Source: Trebouxia sp. TZW2008 (Eukaryota > Chlorophyta > Trebouxiophyceae > Trebouxiales > Trebouxiaceae). From it: a DNA stretch of 64,000 nt. The stretch covers positions 62,001 through 126,000 of the forward strand of contig BDIU01000221.1 in NCBI GenBank assembly GCA_002118135.1. Direction: 5' to 3'. Positions 10,801 through 22,800 of the stretch are shown here, piece by piece (within the stretch, counting starts at the first letter, position 1; every line of letters begins with the position of its first letter). Both the position numbers and the translations under genes were made by a program. The notes under the pieces are model-generated. The model did no database searches. It worked only from the letters and a program-made list of their open reading frames with translations, and was not told the origin of the DNA.

Positions 10801-13800
10801 ACAGCTACTGTAGAAAAAAGTGCAATCTGGCACCTGCCAGAGTGCACTTGCAAGATACGAAGTGGCACTGGCAGCAGTAGCATCAACAAAAGCATTGCCA
10901 GCAGCAACAGAAGGAGCAGGTCAAGCAATGGCAGCAGCAGCAGCCACAGCATCAGCAGCAGGCGCAGCCACAAGAGCAGCAGGTGCGGTCACATGAGCAT
11001 CAGCAGCAGCGACAGCATTGAAAGCATCAAGGACAGCATTTCAGGTGGGGCGTCTGTGCAGGCACTTAATTGACTGTTGGCTGTTTCTTTGAGTATAAAA
11101 AAAGGCGCTGCAGCTGATCAGCAGGGGAGCACAGAACTGGCATGTGGCAGCCTCCTAGGCTAACTCAGACAATAACTGTCACGTCCAGCGGGCCAGACTT
11201 CCACATTTTGTCACTTCTTGTCAGCGTGATTATGCAGCAAGAGATGGGCTGCTTTTGTTGAGCAGAGAAGCTCATAGCCAAGATGCGGCTGCCAACAAGG
11301 CCAATGCAAATCCCAGCACAGACTTCTTTTCACAAAGGCTCCCTGCCGGAGACCATCTTGTTCTGCCATGCTCACCCTTTGATTGCCATTGAATCTCAAC
11401 ATGTGCTCCTGTGCAGCAAGAGAGGCCCTGCAGCTGCTGAGCAGAGGAGCACAGAGCCGACATGTGGCTGCCACTAAGGTCAATGCAGACTCCAGCCGCT
11501 CCCACTGTGTGTTCACCTGCCTGCTGGAGCGCACCTGCACACAGGGCGGTGTCACCAGCACCCGCACCTCCTGCCTCAACTTAGTGGACCTGGCAGGTGC
11601 GTCTTTATTGTGCCCTTCACGCTGTGATTCGCAGTGCCAAACCAGTGTAAACACTGTCAAACAGCGTCAACGATCATTGCAAACAACAATCTTGTCTGTG
11701 TTATAGCTTTTGTCAGGCTGGGTGATTCTACAGCTAGTGCACAACCGCTGAGCTTTGTACTTGTGCATTTGGCTTGCTTGCTTGCAGGTCCCAATGGCCC
11801 TGAACTCATGAGAGTATGCAGTGTTTGCTACCATGCTGTTGCTATGTGTTTGCTGCTATGTGGTACAAGCTGTCTTGAATTGTTTTTGAAAATTGGCTGT
11901 GTCCCACATCCTACAAGCTGCAGGCAGTGAGAGGCAGAAGCTGACAGAGGGGGAGGGTGAGAGGCTGAAAGAGGCTGGCAGCATTAACCGCTCTTTGGCC
12001 AGCTTGGGCCTGGTCATCAAGAAGCTGGTGGAGGGGGAGGACCCAGGCGGGAGGGGGGGAGGGGGACCCCACAGAACCCACATTCCCTACCGAGACTCCC
12101 GCCTTACCTTCCTGTTGCAGGTCAGCTTGCATCATGTGCTTAGTCATCTCATGTGGGCTCAGGTTGTCTTGCACCGCTTGGTCAGTCATGCCATGTCTGC
12201 AGGTCTGCATCACCCTGCTTTGCGCTTGCATCAGGGATTTACATTTGTTACGGTATAGATGTCCTGTGGCAGGTCTGCCTCCTGTGATTTGCTGGTCAAG
12301 GCTGGCTGATATCTTTCTTTATTCTTCCAAGCTTTCTTGCAGGATTTGCTGAACATTTTGAAGTTAGCTTGGTCGGTCAGAACAGCGTGTGACCTTCCAA
12401 GTGTAATAAGTCTCCCTGACTTGTGGCCTGTTGGCAGCCCACAGTAACGGCAGTAGCGAACAGTACAGGAACAGGTGTCACAGCAAACATTGAATCGACA
12501 GGTTTTAGACACTGTCTACTTGATGCAGCTTGGAGACTCTCTATATTACTTGAATTGCCAAACAACAGTTGCCAAACCAAGCTGTCAAGCATGGCTGCAG
12601 GATTGTCTTGGTGGCAATGCCAAAACAGTGATGGTGGCCAATGTCAGCGCGGCAGCTGCTTGCGTCAAGGAGACTCACAGCACTTTGCGCTTTGCTCAGC
12701 GTGCCAAGATGATCAAGAATAAGGTCAGCACGTAGAATTGCGTCTTGACGGTCTGCTGCTAAAATGTGCTGTTCCGTTGGGTTATCGACACTGACATGGA
12801 GGGACGACTTGACTCAGCAGCAACACAACAACTGATTGTGTCAAGGCGCAGTGATTGCACATCTTGTGGTCTGTGCCAACATTGCATGAAGCTGGTCATA
12901 GACGCGTGCACAACAAATGGTGCTGCATGGCACTGCATTGTGCATCTTGAGGGGAGGCATGTGATAACCGTGGATCAGGTCATTGGCATGAATTGCATCA
13001 TTTCAGCCTCACAGCTAGCGCACAAGCTTGTGCTGTTCTATTGCTCCAGGCAGTGGTGAATGAGGATAGCACAACTGATGCCCTGCTGCTTCAAAAGGAG
13101 AATCACCGTCTGAGGAAGGAGCTGGACATGTTCAGGCAGCTTCAACAGGTGATGTTGCGGCCCCTTGGGTGTTGCAACTTTTGCCTGCAAGCAGTGTCTT
13201 TGCAAACACATGTTCTTGCATTGCCACCCAGTATGATGTACACAACAAGAGTCAGAGTAAATGCAGGGGCTCTGCAAGTGTGTGTGGCTATGCAAAGTAT
13301 TTTACTGACATGCAAATGTACAATGCATATGGTTATGGCCTGCTTTGTCAAGAGTCCAACAGCAAGGGTGCAGGCCAAGGCAATTTTGCGTCCCAATGAC
13401 CAAAACTCTGCTTGCTGATCCCTAGCATCTGCAGAGATGCAGCAAGGTATGTGTATGATTTCACGCACATTCACCCACACCTCCATGGCAGCTGTCAATC
13501 TTTGACAGGTGCATCAAGACATGTCGGCTATTGCAGGCACGTACGCCCACACCTCCACGGCAGCAGTCAGTACCCCTAGCAGTGGCAAGGGTGCAGCAAG
13601 ACATGTGTGTAGCTTCAGGCACACACATCACACCTTCACAGCAGCAGTCAACACCTCTATCAGTGGCATAGGTTCAGCAAGATATGTCTATGGTTGCAGG
13701 CACGTACGCCCACACCTCCACAGCGGCAGTCAACACCTTTGGCAGTTTTAGAGGTGCAGCAAGACATTTGTATGGTCGCAGGCACGTACGCCCACACCTC

Positions 13801-16800
13801 CACAGCGGCAGTCAACACCCTTGGCAGTGGCAAGGGTGCGTCAAGAGGCCGAGTTGGCTGAAGCTGAAACAGCAGCTGTCTGGGCAGGGCAGTTGGCTGC
13901 AGCCCTAGAGCTGAACCAGGACCTCGAAAACAGTGTCATAACTCTGCGCCATGAGAGTGCTGGTAACATGAGGTGTGTAATGCCTTTCATGTTGTGACTG
14001 TGTCAGGCAATCTCTTGCAGAGGATCTCCATAGTTTCATTGCCAATATTATTGCAGACGCTGGATGATCAATGGAGGGCAGTTGCAATGCAATAGCTGCA
14101 AGGCTTGCATCTCATGCAATGGCAGTCCACTCTGCAGACCTGTTTGAGCTCCACACTGCCAAACTGCCCTGTGATTTAGCTATATTGGCTTGTACTGGCA
14201 TCGTACAGGGTATGCCAAAGCTTGTATGCATGATGAGGTTGCATCACAACAGCAGATTGCAGACGATTTTTGACTCCTTTGTGTGTGCTTTCATGAGATG
14301 GGGAATGCAAGTCTGCAGGGAGTGTGAAGGCCTGAAGGACCAAGTGCAGCAGATGCAGACAGACATGCAAGCATTGGTGGTGGCTGATCTGGATGCTCAG
14401 CAGGTATGTCTTTCTTTGATTTATGGTCAAAGCAACAGAGAGCACCTTTTTTGTGAGATGTGACAGTTTTGCAGTGGATGGCATACACACGGAGGTCTTG
14501 ATGCATGGACAAAACTTGCTGGTGGCTGTCAGCTCTGAAACACAGCTGCTCTGCAACTCCACCTTCTGTAATGTCACTCATTGTATCAAATTGATGCTCA
14601 AGCCGAGCACCTGCTCAAAGAAACAACACATTCATGCTTTCATGCAAAGGCATACACACTGCTGTAGATGTGAGAGTTGCTGAATTGCCGTTGAGCATCA
14701 CCGTCGTTGCTGATTGGCCTCACTACATCACGCCAATGCTCTGCCTGCTGTCCCATCTCAATCTACATGACACTTGTTGTATCTGGTTTGTAGCGCGCTC
14801 AATTAGCAGAGGCACAAGTACGCAGCCTAATGACTGCAAGCAAAGGCCAGCAATTGCAAGGGCCCTGTCAGGAAAGTGCAGAGCAGCACCTGCTGCAAAA
14901 AAGCGGTGTTGCAAATCAAGATGTCCACAGGCAACTGCTGTCCCAGGTGTGGACTGACCTCTTTTGGTCTCAAAATTTCCTTTGCTGTCCTTGGCAAAAA
15001 GGCAAATGACCAACAGTGTGAATGGAATAGCGTTGGCATGCAGCAAGCTTGCCACAGCATTGCTTTTGCTTGCTTACATGCATGCCTGATGGCAGCCAAT
15101 TTTGCCATTTGCTATGCTTGTCATAGCAAGTGCTTGTTCAATGACCAACTGATTTCACAGAATTGCAAGGACCACACTGCAACCTTTTCACAAAGCTGAT
15201 CAGCTGCGCTCTGCTGAGGCTGATGTGTCTCAGCTGTTGAGCTGATGATGCATCATTCATGCCTCAGGAGGGCGCAGTGAAAGCATCAGCATGGATGCAA
15301 CATGTGCAGGTGGCAGCACTGCAGACTCAGTTGGCTAATGGCGACATCCACACTGCAAAGCTGAAGCAGAGACTTGCTGAGACAGGTCAGAATAATGAAC
15401 ACTTGTGTTTCCAAGATTGTGCCCAGAGTGCTTATTTGCTTGGAATGTGTACAGCAAATCACATTGTCTGAGTATGCCTTGCCCACGCTGATCAGACCTT
15501 GGGACACAAATGCTGCATCAGAATCTGCAATTGCTGCTTGCCCTGCATACCACAAAAGACACGCTCACGCTGCTTTGCGCCTAGTTGTGCTAAGGTTCGT
15601 CATCTTGTAATGTTACAGGTGCTGAAACTGACTATGCTGCTGCAGAAGCTGAGCGGGAGTTGCTGTCAGCAAGTGCACAGCAGCTGCAGCTCAGTAATCA
15701 GCAGCAAAGCCACCAGATTGAGTCATTGCAGCAGGACAGGCAGGCGGCTCTACAAGAGAGAGATGACTCACGCCACAAAGCAGCTCAACATAAGGCTGAG
15801 TCAGCACAGCATGCCATTACCATCCAGCAGCTGCAGGCAGCAGCAGCAGATCTTGCTGATGAGCTGCAGTCTGCAAAGTCAGCAGCTGGCCGGCAGTACG
15901 GGCCAAGCGCGGCTTTGAGGGAGCTCTCTGCTGAGCATGCTGAGGTGACAGCAGACCTAGCGGCAAAATCTGCTGCTGTGGATGGTTTGAATGCCAGCAT
16001 GGCACAGCTGCACACTGAGCATGCTAGGGTGATAGCAGAACTGGCGGCAAAGTCTGCTGCAGTGGACACTTCAAATGCCAGCATGGCACAGCTGCATGCT
16101 GGGGTGATGGTAGAACTGGCGGCAAAGTCTGCTGCAGTGGAGAGGTTGAATGCCAGCATGGAGCAGATGCAGGCTGAGCTGGCTGCCAGCACAGCACAGC
16201 GTGCACAGCATGATGAAGCCAGCACCGAGCAGCAGGCAGAGTTTGTGGGGCAGGTGCTACAAGAGCTTCAGGTCCTGGAAGAGGCGCTCACCAAGAAAGG
16301 GCAAGAGTGTGACCTGCACCAGCAAGCATGTGTACAGCTGAGAGCAGAGCTGGAACAACAGCAGGCAGTGCTGGCTCAGCATGCCAGTCAGGATGCCAGG
16401 ATTCAGGAGCTGCAAAGCGATTTGAGCTCACAGCAGGCGCATCGTGAGGAACAGCATGAGCAGCTGCTGGCATTGCAGGCTCAAGTGGCCTACAAACAGC
16501 ATAAGCTTGATGCAGTGCATACGGAGCTTGCTGGGGCAAAGCTGGAGCAGAATGCCTTGCAAGACAAGCTGCGTCAGCTGCAGCAAGGGTCACAGCAGCA
16601 AACCCAGGAGAACCAAGATGACCAAGTTGAAGAAGAGTCAACACAGGCCGCATCCGACCCAGCATTTGGGCACAGTGTAGAGACGCAGACACGCTTGCAT
16701 TCAGATGAAGTTCTGAGCAACAGCTTGCAAGAGCTGCAAGATCAGCTTATGCTGACAGGACAGCAGCATGCAGAAGCTGTCCAGGTATTGCAAGATCAAC

Positions 16801-19800
16801 TTGCAACTGCTGAGGAGGAGTTGCTCACAGCAGGCAGACAGCAGCAGGAGTTGCAACAGCAGACTACAGCAGAGCAGGACAGGTTGTTCCTGGCCAGAGC
16901 TCAGGACAAGAAAGTGATTGATAGGTTGGAGGCCCAGCTGGATGCAGCACAGGCTGACAGGGCAGAGTTGTTGGCTTTACCACAGCCTATTCAGAATGCT
17001 GCTTCAGACACCGAGAACACTCTGCGGCAGCTCGAGAGACAGCTAGCGCAGCAGGCGAGCATAGCTGCGGATCTGCAAGCTGAGGCTGATGCCAGTAGAG
17101 CTGACAGAGAGCAATTGTCACGCCAGCTGACCGCCATGCAGCAGGCGGACGATGCAGATGAGCAGCGGCACCTTGCAACACAAGAGCAGCTACAGCAGGA
17201 TCGCGACTCGTTGATGGAGGAAGTCTTGAGCGCCAAGGCCCGAGCAGCGGAGCAAGACCGGACCATGCAGTCCCTGCGGATCGCCGCCGACGCCGCAGCT
17301 CGTGAGAGGACGCTGGTGATACAGCAGCTGGACGCCACAGAACATCAGTTGGCGACTCAGGCACAGGAGCTTTTGGAGCAGCAGCGGGAGACACAGAGGC
17401 TGCAAACAGCTCACAGAGATCAGGCAACTTCACTCAAGAAGGCTCAGCTGAAGGGCAGCTCAAATGAGCAAGGCTTGAGGGGTTTGCAACAGCGGTTGCA
17501 AGAAGCTCTCCAGGACAAGAAGGCAGCTGAGCAGAAGGCAGGCAGGGTGCAAAGCAGCCTGCAGGATGCTGAGCAGCGTGAGCTGAAGGTAAATTTTGCT
17601 ATCTGCCATATCTGATTGTACGTTAGGCTCGCCCGCACTCACCTTGTAGAGATCTGCTGCCACAGCTGATGGCAACGATGTTCTGGCATGACTTGAATGA
17701 CAAGGTATTCATGAGAACTGTTGTAGAAATTTGCTATTGCAGCAGTCATGTTCAAGAAGTGCCTGCACCAACTAGGATGTGCTTTGATGTGTTGCCCCTG
17801 GCAGTTGTCTGCCTGGGTGGTGCAATTGCAATCCTGGTCCATGGCCCAACTGCCACATCCACAAGCCTTTGTTACCAGCGGTTGTCTTCTAGACTTATCC
17901 ATTTGCCAAGCAAGAATGGTATTGACTTTGCAGGCTTGCCAAGAAGCCAAGTCCAACCTGGCAAAGCTGGAGACAGCCAGACAGGCAGCACAGCAAGCTG
18001 AGCAGGCCTTGGCTGACAAAACAGCTGACTTCACCCAAGAGCAATTGGATTGGAAACATAAGGCTGGCAGTCTGAGTGCTGAGTGCGCAAGCTTGCACCA
18101 ACAGCTGCGTGATTCACAGCTGCAGCTCACAACTCTGAGTCAGGAGAGACATGAATTGAGTCAGAAATGCCAAGCTGTGATTCAGCAGTACACGGCAGCT
18201 CAAGCTGTTGCACGTCAACAGGATGATGTGATGAGTAGCTTACAGCAGCAGCTGACAGACAGCAAGACAGCACAGGGCGTGCTTGCGCAGGCATCCACGG
18301 TCTTGCAGATGCAGCTGGCAACAGCACAAGCTAAGACCGCTGATTCAGAACACAGCTTGGCTTCACTGCAGGAGCAGCAGTCAACTTCTCAGCAGAATGT
18401 TGAAAGGCTGACCGTCCAGCTGGAGAAAGCAGCTCAGGACTTGTTTGCGCAGACTCAGAGAGCTGAGCAGCACCTCACTGAACAGCAGCGTAGTCATGAG
18501 GAGAGCCTCACCAAGATGACAATGCAGCTGTCAGAAACTGCAGAGGCAGCTGTCAGTCAACAGGCTGCTGCAGAAGAGCTGCAACAAAATGTAGATGCAG
18601 CACAGATGAGCAGCATCCAAGCAAAGCAGGAGGCTGGGAGTCTAGTTCAGCAGCTCACAGCACAGGCTGAGTCACATGCAGTTGAGCTGAACAATCTGCG
18701 GAGCACTCTGAGCAAGCAGCTAGCCACTCAGGCTGAGACTCGCTCAGCTGAGATTGCTCATCTGGAAGCCAAAGCAGAAGAGGCCCAAGCACACTTAGCT
18801 GAGGCCTTGACTCAGACTCAAGCCCATGCAGTTCAGGTTGCCCAGTTAAATGCAGAGCGCGACAACTTTCAGTCCAAAGCAGAGCAGCTATCAGCAGAGC
18901 TGCATGCAGCGCAGCAGTCATGCCAGCAGCTGCTGAGTAAGGTTGACAAAGAAGAAGGAAAGTGCGCTGAGTTGCAACGGGAGGCGGTTGAGTTGCAGAG
19001 CAGTCTGCAGGACAGGGACGAGCTGATTGTGGAGCTGGATAACCAGATCAAGGTGCGCTGTGTCAAGCGCAGTCTGCATGGAATGCCAAGTCAGAATCTG
19101 CAAACTGTCACTTGGAGCATTTCACAATCTGGAGACCACAGTAAGCATATGGGCAAGCAGGAGCAGCAGCAGGCGGCTGATGCAAAGGCTGTATCAGCTG
19201 AGAGCGACAATGCCCAAGTGTTGAACAATAATGTCTTGACCTGCAGGCACCTGAGGATCAATCACAGCTGCCTTGGCTGAGCATGTGGCAGAGTTAGCTT
19301 GACAGCATGCTGCAAGCAACACTGCTCCAGAGACCCTGCGTATTGCTTGCATGCAATGCAGGGCTAGATCAAGCATTATAACGCACAAGCTACCAAAGTA
19401 TAACATACCAATGCACATTGCCTGCAGGCACTGCAAGCTCAGATCGGGGCTGAATTGACTGAGCATGAGGCCAAGCTGGGGCAGCAGCAGGAGGCCCTGA
19501 GCTGCCAGAGCCAGAAGGGCCTTGCAACCCTGCAGATTGTCCTTCTTCTGCCAAGGCAGTTTGCTTGCAGGCACTGATCCAGGTCCAAGCCGAGCTGACA
19601 GAGGACTACACCAGAACTTGCTGCAGCTGGCTTGACGACAGCCTGCTACAAAGTGCTTTCTGGAGCTTCAGGCATCTTGGCTTGCAGGCACTGGAAATTC
19701 AGATCAAGGCTGCATTGGCTGAGCACGAGGGCAAGCTGGGGCAGCAACAAGAAGCCCTGACCCGTCAGAGCCAAAAGGGCATTGCCACCCTGCAGGCACG

Positions 19801-22800
19801 CATCTCAGCGCTACAAGCCACCCTGGCCTCTGACTCAGCCCAGCATGCTGCTGCCTATGCACAGCTGCAGCAGCAGCATGATGCCATGCAGCATGAGAAA
19901 GACGCTGCACTGAACAAAGGTGAGCCTTGCAAAGATGGGTACGCGTGCATGTACTGTGGCAGTGCACAAGTGCTTTTTGCACAGTGTACAAACTGCACTT
20001 CAGCCCTGCAAGGCACCCTGGCCTTTGACTCCGCCCAGCATGCTGCTGCCTGTGCACGGCTGCAGCAGCAGCATGATGCCATGCAGCGTGACAAAGACGC
20101 TGCATTGAACAGAGGTGAGCCTCGCAAAGATGGGTACGCGTGCATGTACTACGGCAGTGCACAAGTGCTTTTTGCACAGTGTACAACTTGCATTTCAGCC
20201 CTGCAAGGCACCCTGGCCTCTGACTCCGGCCAGCATGCTGCTGCCTATGCACAGCTACAGCAGCAGCATGATGCCATGCGGCGTGACAAAGACGCTGCAC
20301 TGAACAGAGGTGAGAGATGTCACGAATGAGTAGAGGTGCAAATGCTATGGCAGTGCATATATGCTTCGGCACAGTTCATGGATTGCATCACAACCATGCA
20401 AGCACCCTGGCCTCTGATATAGCCCAGGATGCTGCAGCGTATGCACAGCAGTATCAGCAGCATGACGCCATGCAGCGTGACAAAATTGCTGCGCTGAGCA
20501 AAGGTGAGTGTTGCAAAGATGGCCAGATGTGCATGTGAGGAGTACAGCACTGCATTTGCTGCTCAGCCGCAAAGTTGGTGTGGTATTGTGCAGCATGAGC
20601 CATCTTTACAGTTGCATTTAGCCCAGGTAAAGAATGCTTGCCAGTGCCAAAGATGCAGTAAGACACTTGGATTGTTCCTATTGCTCACCCTTGTGGCAAA
20701 CCTGGTAGCCAAATGCAGATGTTTGCTACACACACTTTGCTGCTCTGCCGCGCATGAGCTTGCTGATGCTGACGACTTCTGCAAGACTACACAGCTAAAC
20801 CACCATGCACATCACACAGCATATGCACACTGCATACTCGGAGGTGCCTAGCATATTCTTGATACATATTGGGAGGTGCCCAGGAGGCTCACAAGCTGTA
20901 ATCGTGAAAGCCTGCAAGAAATCATCAGCTCACCACCTTAACGATATGAGCACCACTGTAGCCCAACACCACAGACCAAATCTTCCCAGTTTCAGCACTG
21001 CTCACTTGCTCCCATCAATGCTACACATAGCTGTATCCAACTTGCACATGATGAGGAATGGCACAGTAAGCATGTATATCATATCGGCCAATGCAGCTGG
21101 TTTGATGCAGGAAGGCGATCATGACAGAACAAGAACAAGCTCGTCATTCATTTACCAGCAACTGCAATTTACATTGAAGTGCACATCGCACCAAGTCACA
21201 CAGACAGGTCATACAACTTGTGATGATGCTACAAGTACAGGATGCGCATTAGCATGCAGAAAATTGCATGCCAGTCAGACCCATCATCATATCACAATGA
21301 CTCGTTGCATGGCGTATTTGGTGTGGCGTGGTGCGTTGCAGTGGTGGCAGCAGCACAGAAGCAGATGCATCACTTGGAGGGCAGGGCGTGTACGGCTGAG
21401 CCAGCAGCAGCAGCTCTGCAGTAATACGAGCTGCTGTATTGCTGCAAGTCCTGTATTTGCAAATGCTTCCTTCCAAATGCAGGACTTGCAGCAGCATAAT
21501 GAGTAACAGTGTGGTGCATTTCAAAGTCAGTGGCTCAAAACAGACACACCACACAAGCTGCTGCTTTACAGTGGCAGCAGCATGCACAATTCCGATGTGA
21601 TGCATTGCAGTGTCGGCCGTACACAAGCAGGTCCATAGCTTAGAGGGCAGGGCCCTTGCAAGTGAGCAGGCAGCAGCAGCCCTTCAGCAGGATGTAGTGA
21701 ACTGGCAGGGGCGCTTCAAGAAGAAGGATGTTGAGCTGGCTGCCCAGACTACCAAGGTATGCACTGCTGGGGAGTCAGACAATCCTGTTCATTGATTCAA
21801 TTGGAGTTGGGCTTTGCTGATGCCCTGCTACAGAGTCAGATGTGTGTTGATGGATGCCGTTGAAGTTGATCTTTGCCCGTCTGACTGCATCCTGCTGTAC
21901 AGCAAAGCACCTGACTGACAGACTGCCAAAATGTGCACTGCCAGATAACGGGCTGCAACTTGCCAAGAACTCATGCAGCTGATTGACAGACTGTACTTGA
22001 GGTCAAAATGTAAGCCAGCAGGCATCACTTTCGAGATGTCTTGTCCTTTGACCAATGCATGCAGGTGCAGGAGGCAGCACTGCAAGAGTTGCAACAAAAG
22101 GCAGAGGAAGCCGAGGTTCAGGCGGTTGCAGCATTGACAAAACTTACATCAGGGGCAATCTCAGTCCAGTAGACTAGATATCACAACTGTTTCAGCCACT
22201 CCCATGCAACTCTGCCATCTATGAACCATGCTTTGCATGTACAGGCCATAATCCTGCAAGGTCGGCAATACAAGGCAGAGGAAGCTTAGGCTCAAGCAGC
22301 AGCAGCTGCGGTGAAGCTCACTGCAGAGGCAATGCCAGCCCAGCAGACCGAGAGTTACAACTGTTCCAACCATCACCATCAAACCTTATGATCTAGCAAA
22401 CTGCTTCCTATGCGCAGTAGCAGAATTGCAAGGATTGCAGCAAAAGGCAGAGGAAGCTGAGGCTCAGGCGGCTGCAGCTGTGGCAACGGCCAGTGAAGCC
22501 AACAAGGGGCAATCAGGCGGCATCATCAATCAAAACTGTACTCTGCATGTGCAGGCAGCAGCACTGTCAGGTTTGCAACAAAAGGCAGAGGAAGCTGAGG
22601 CTCAGGTGGCTTCACCTGTGGCAACAGCCAGTGAAGCCAGTAAGGGGCAATCAGGTGGCATCAACAATCAAGTGTAACTTGCGTGTGCAGGCAGCTGCAT
22701 TGCAAGGTTTGCAGCAAAGGGCAGAGGAAGCTGAGGCTCAGGCTGTTGCAGCTGTAGCAAAAGCAAGCGAAGCAAGCAAGGCGGGCAGCCAGGCACAGCA

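Noticed and set aside
10750..11073. Ser/Arg-rich open frame
   Set aside because: Arises from a degenerate CAG/AGC-rich tract inside a kinesin intron; the flanking exons join without it.
16024..16225. Minus-strand open frames across the kinesin stalk
   Set aside because: Shadows of the Gln/Ala/Glu-rich coiled-coil coding strand, which rarely gives stops on the opposite strand.
20805..21506. 233-codon plus-strand open frame
   Set aside because: It lies in the kinesin region with no coiled-coil character, and its end overlaps a broken exon copy; treated as intron.
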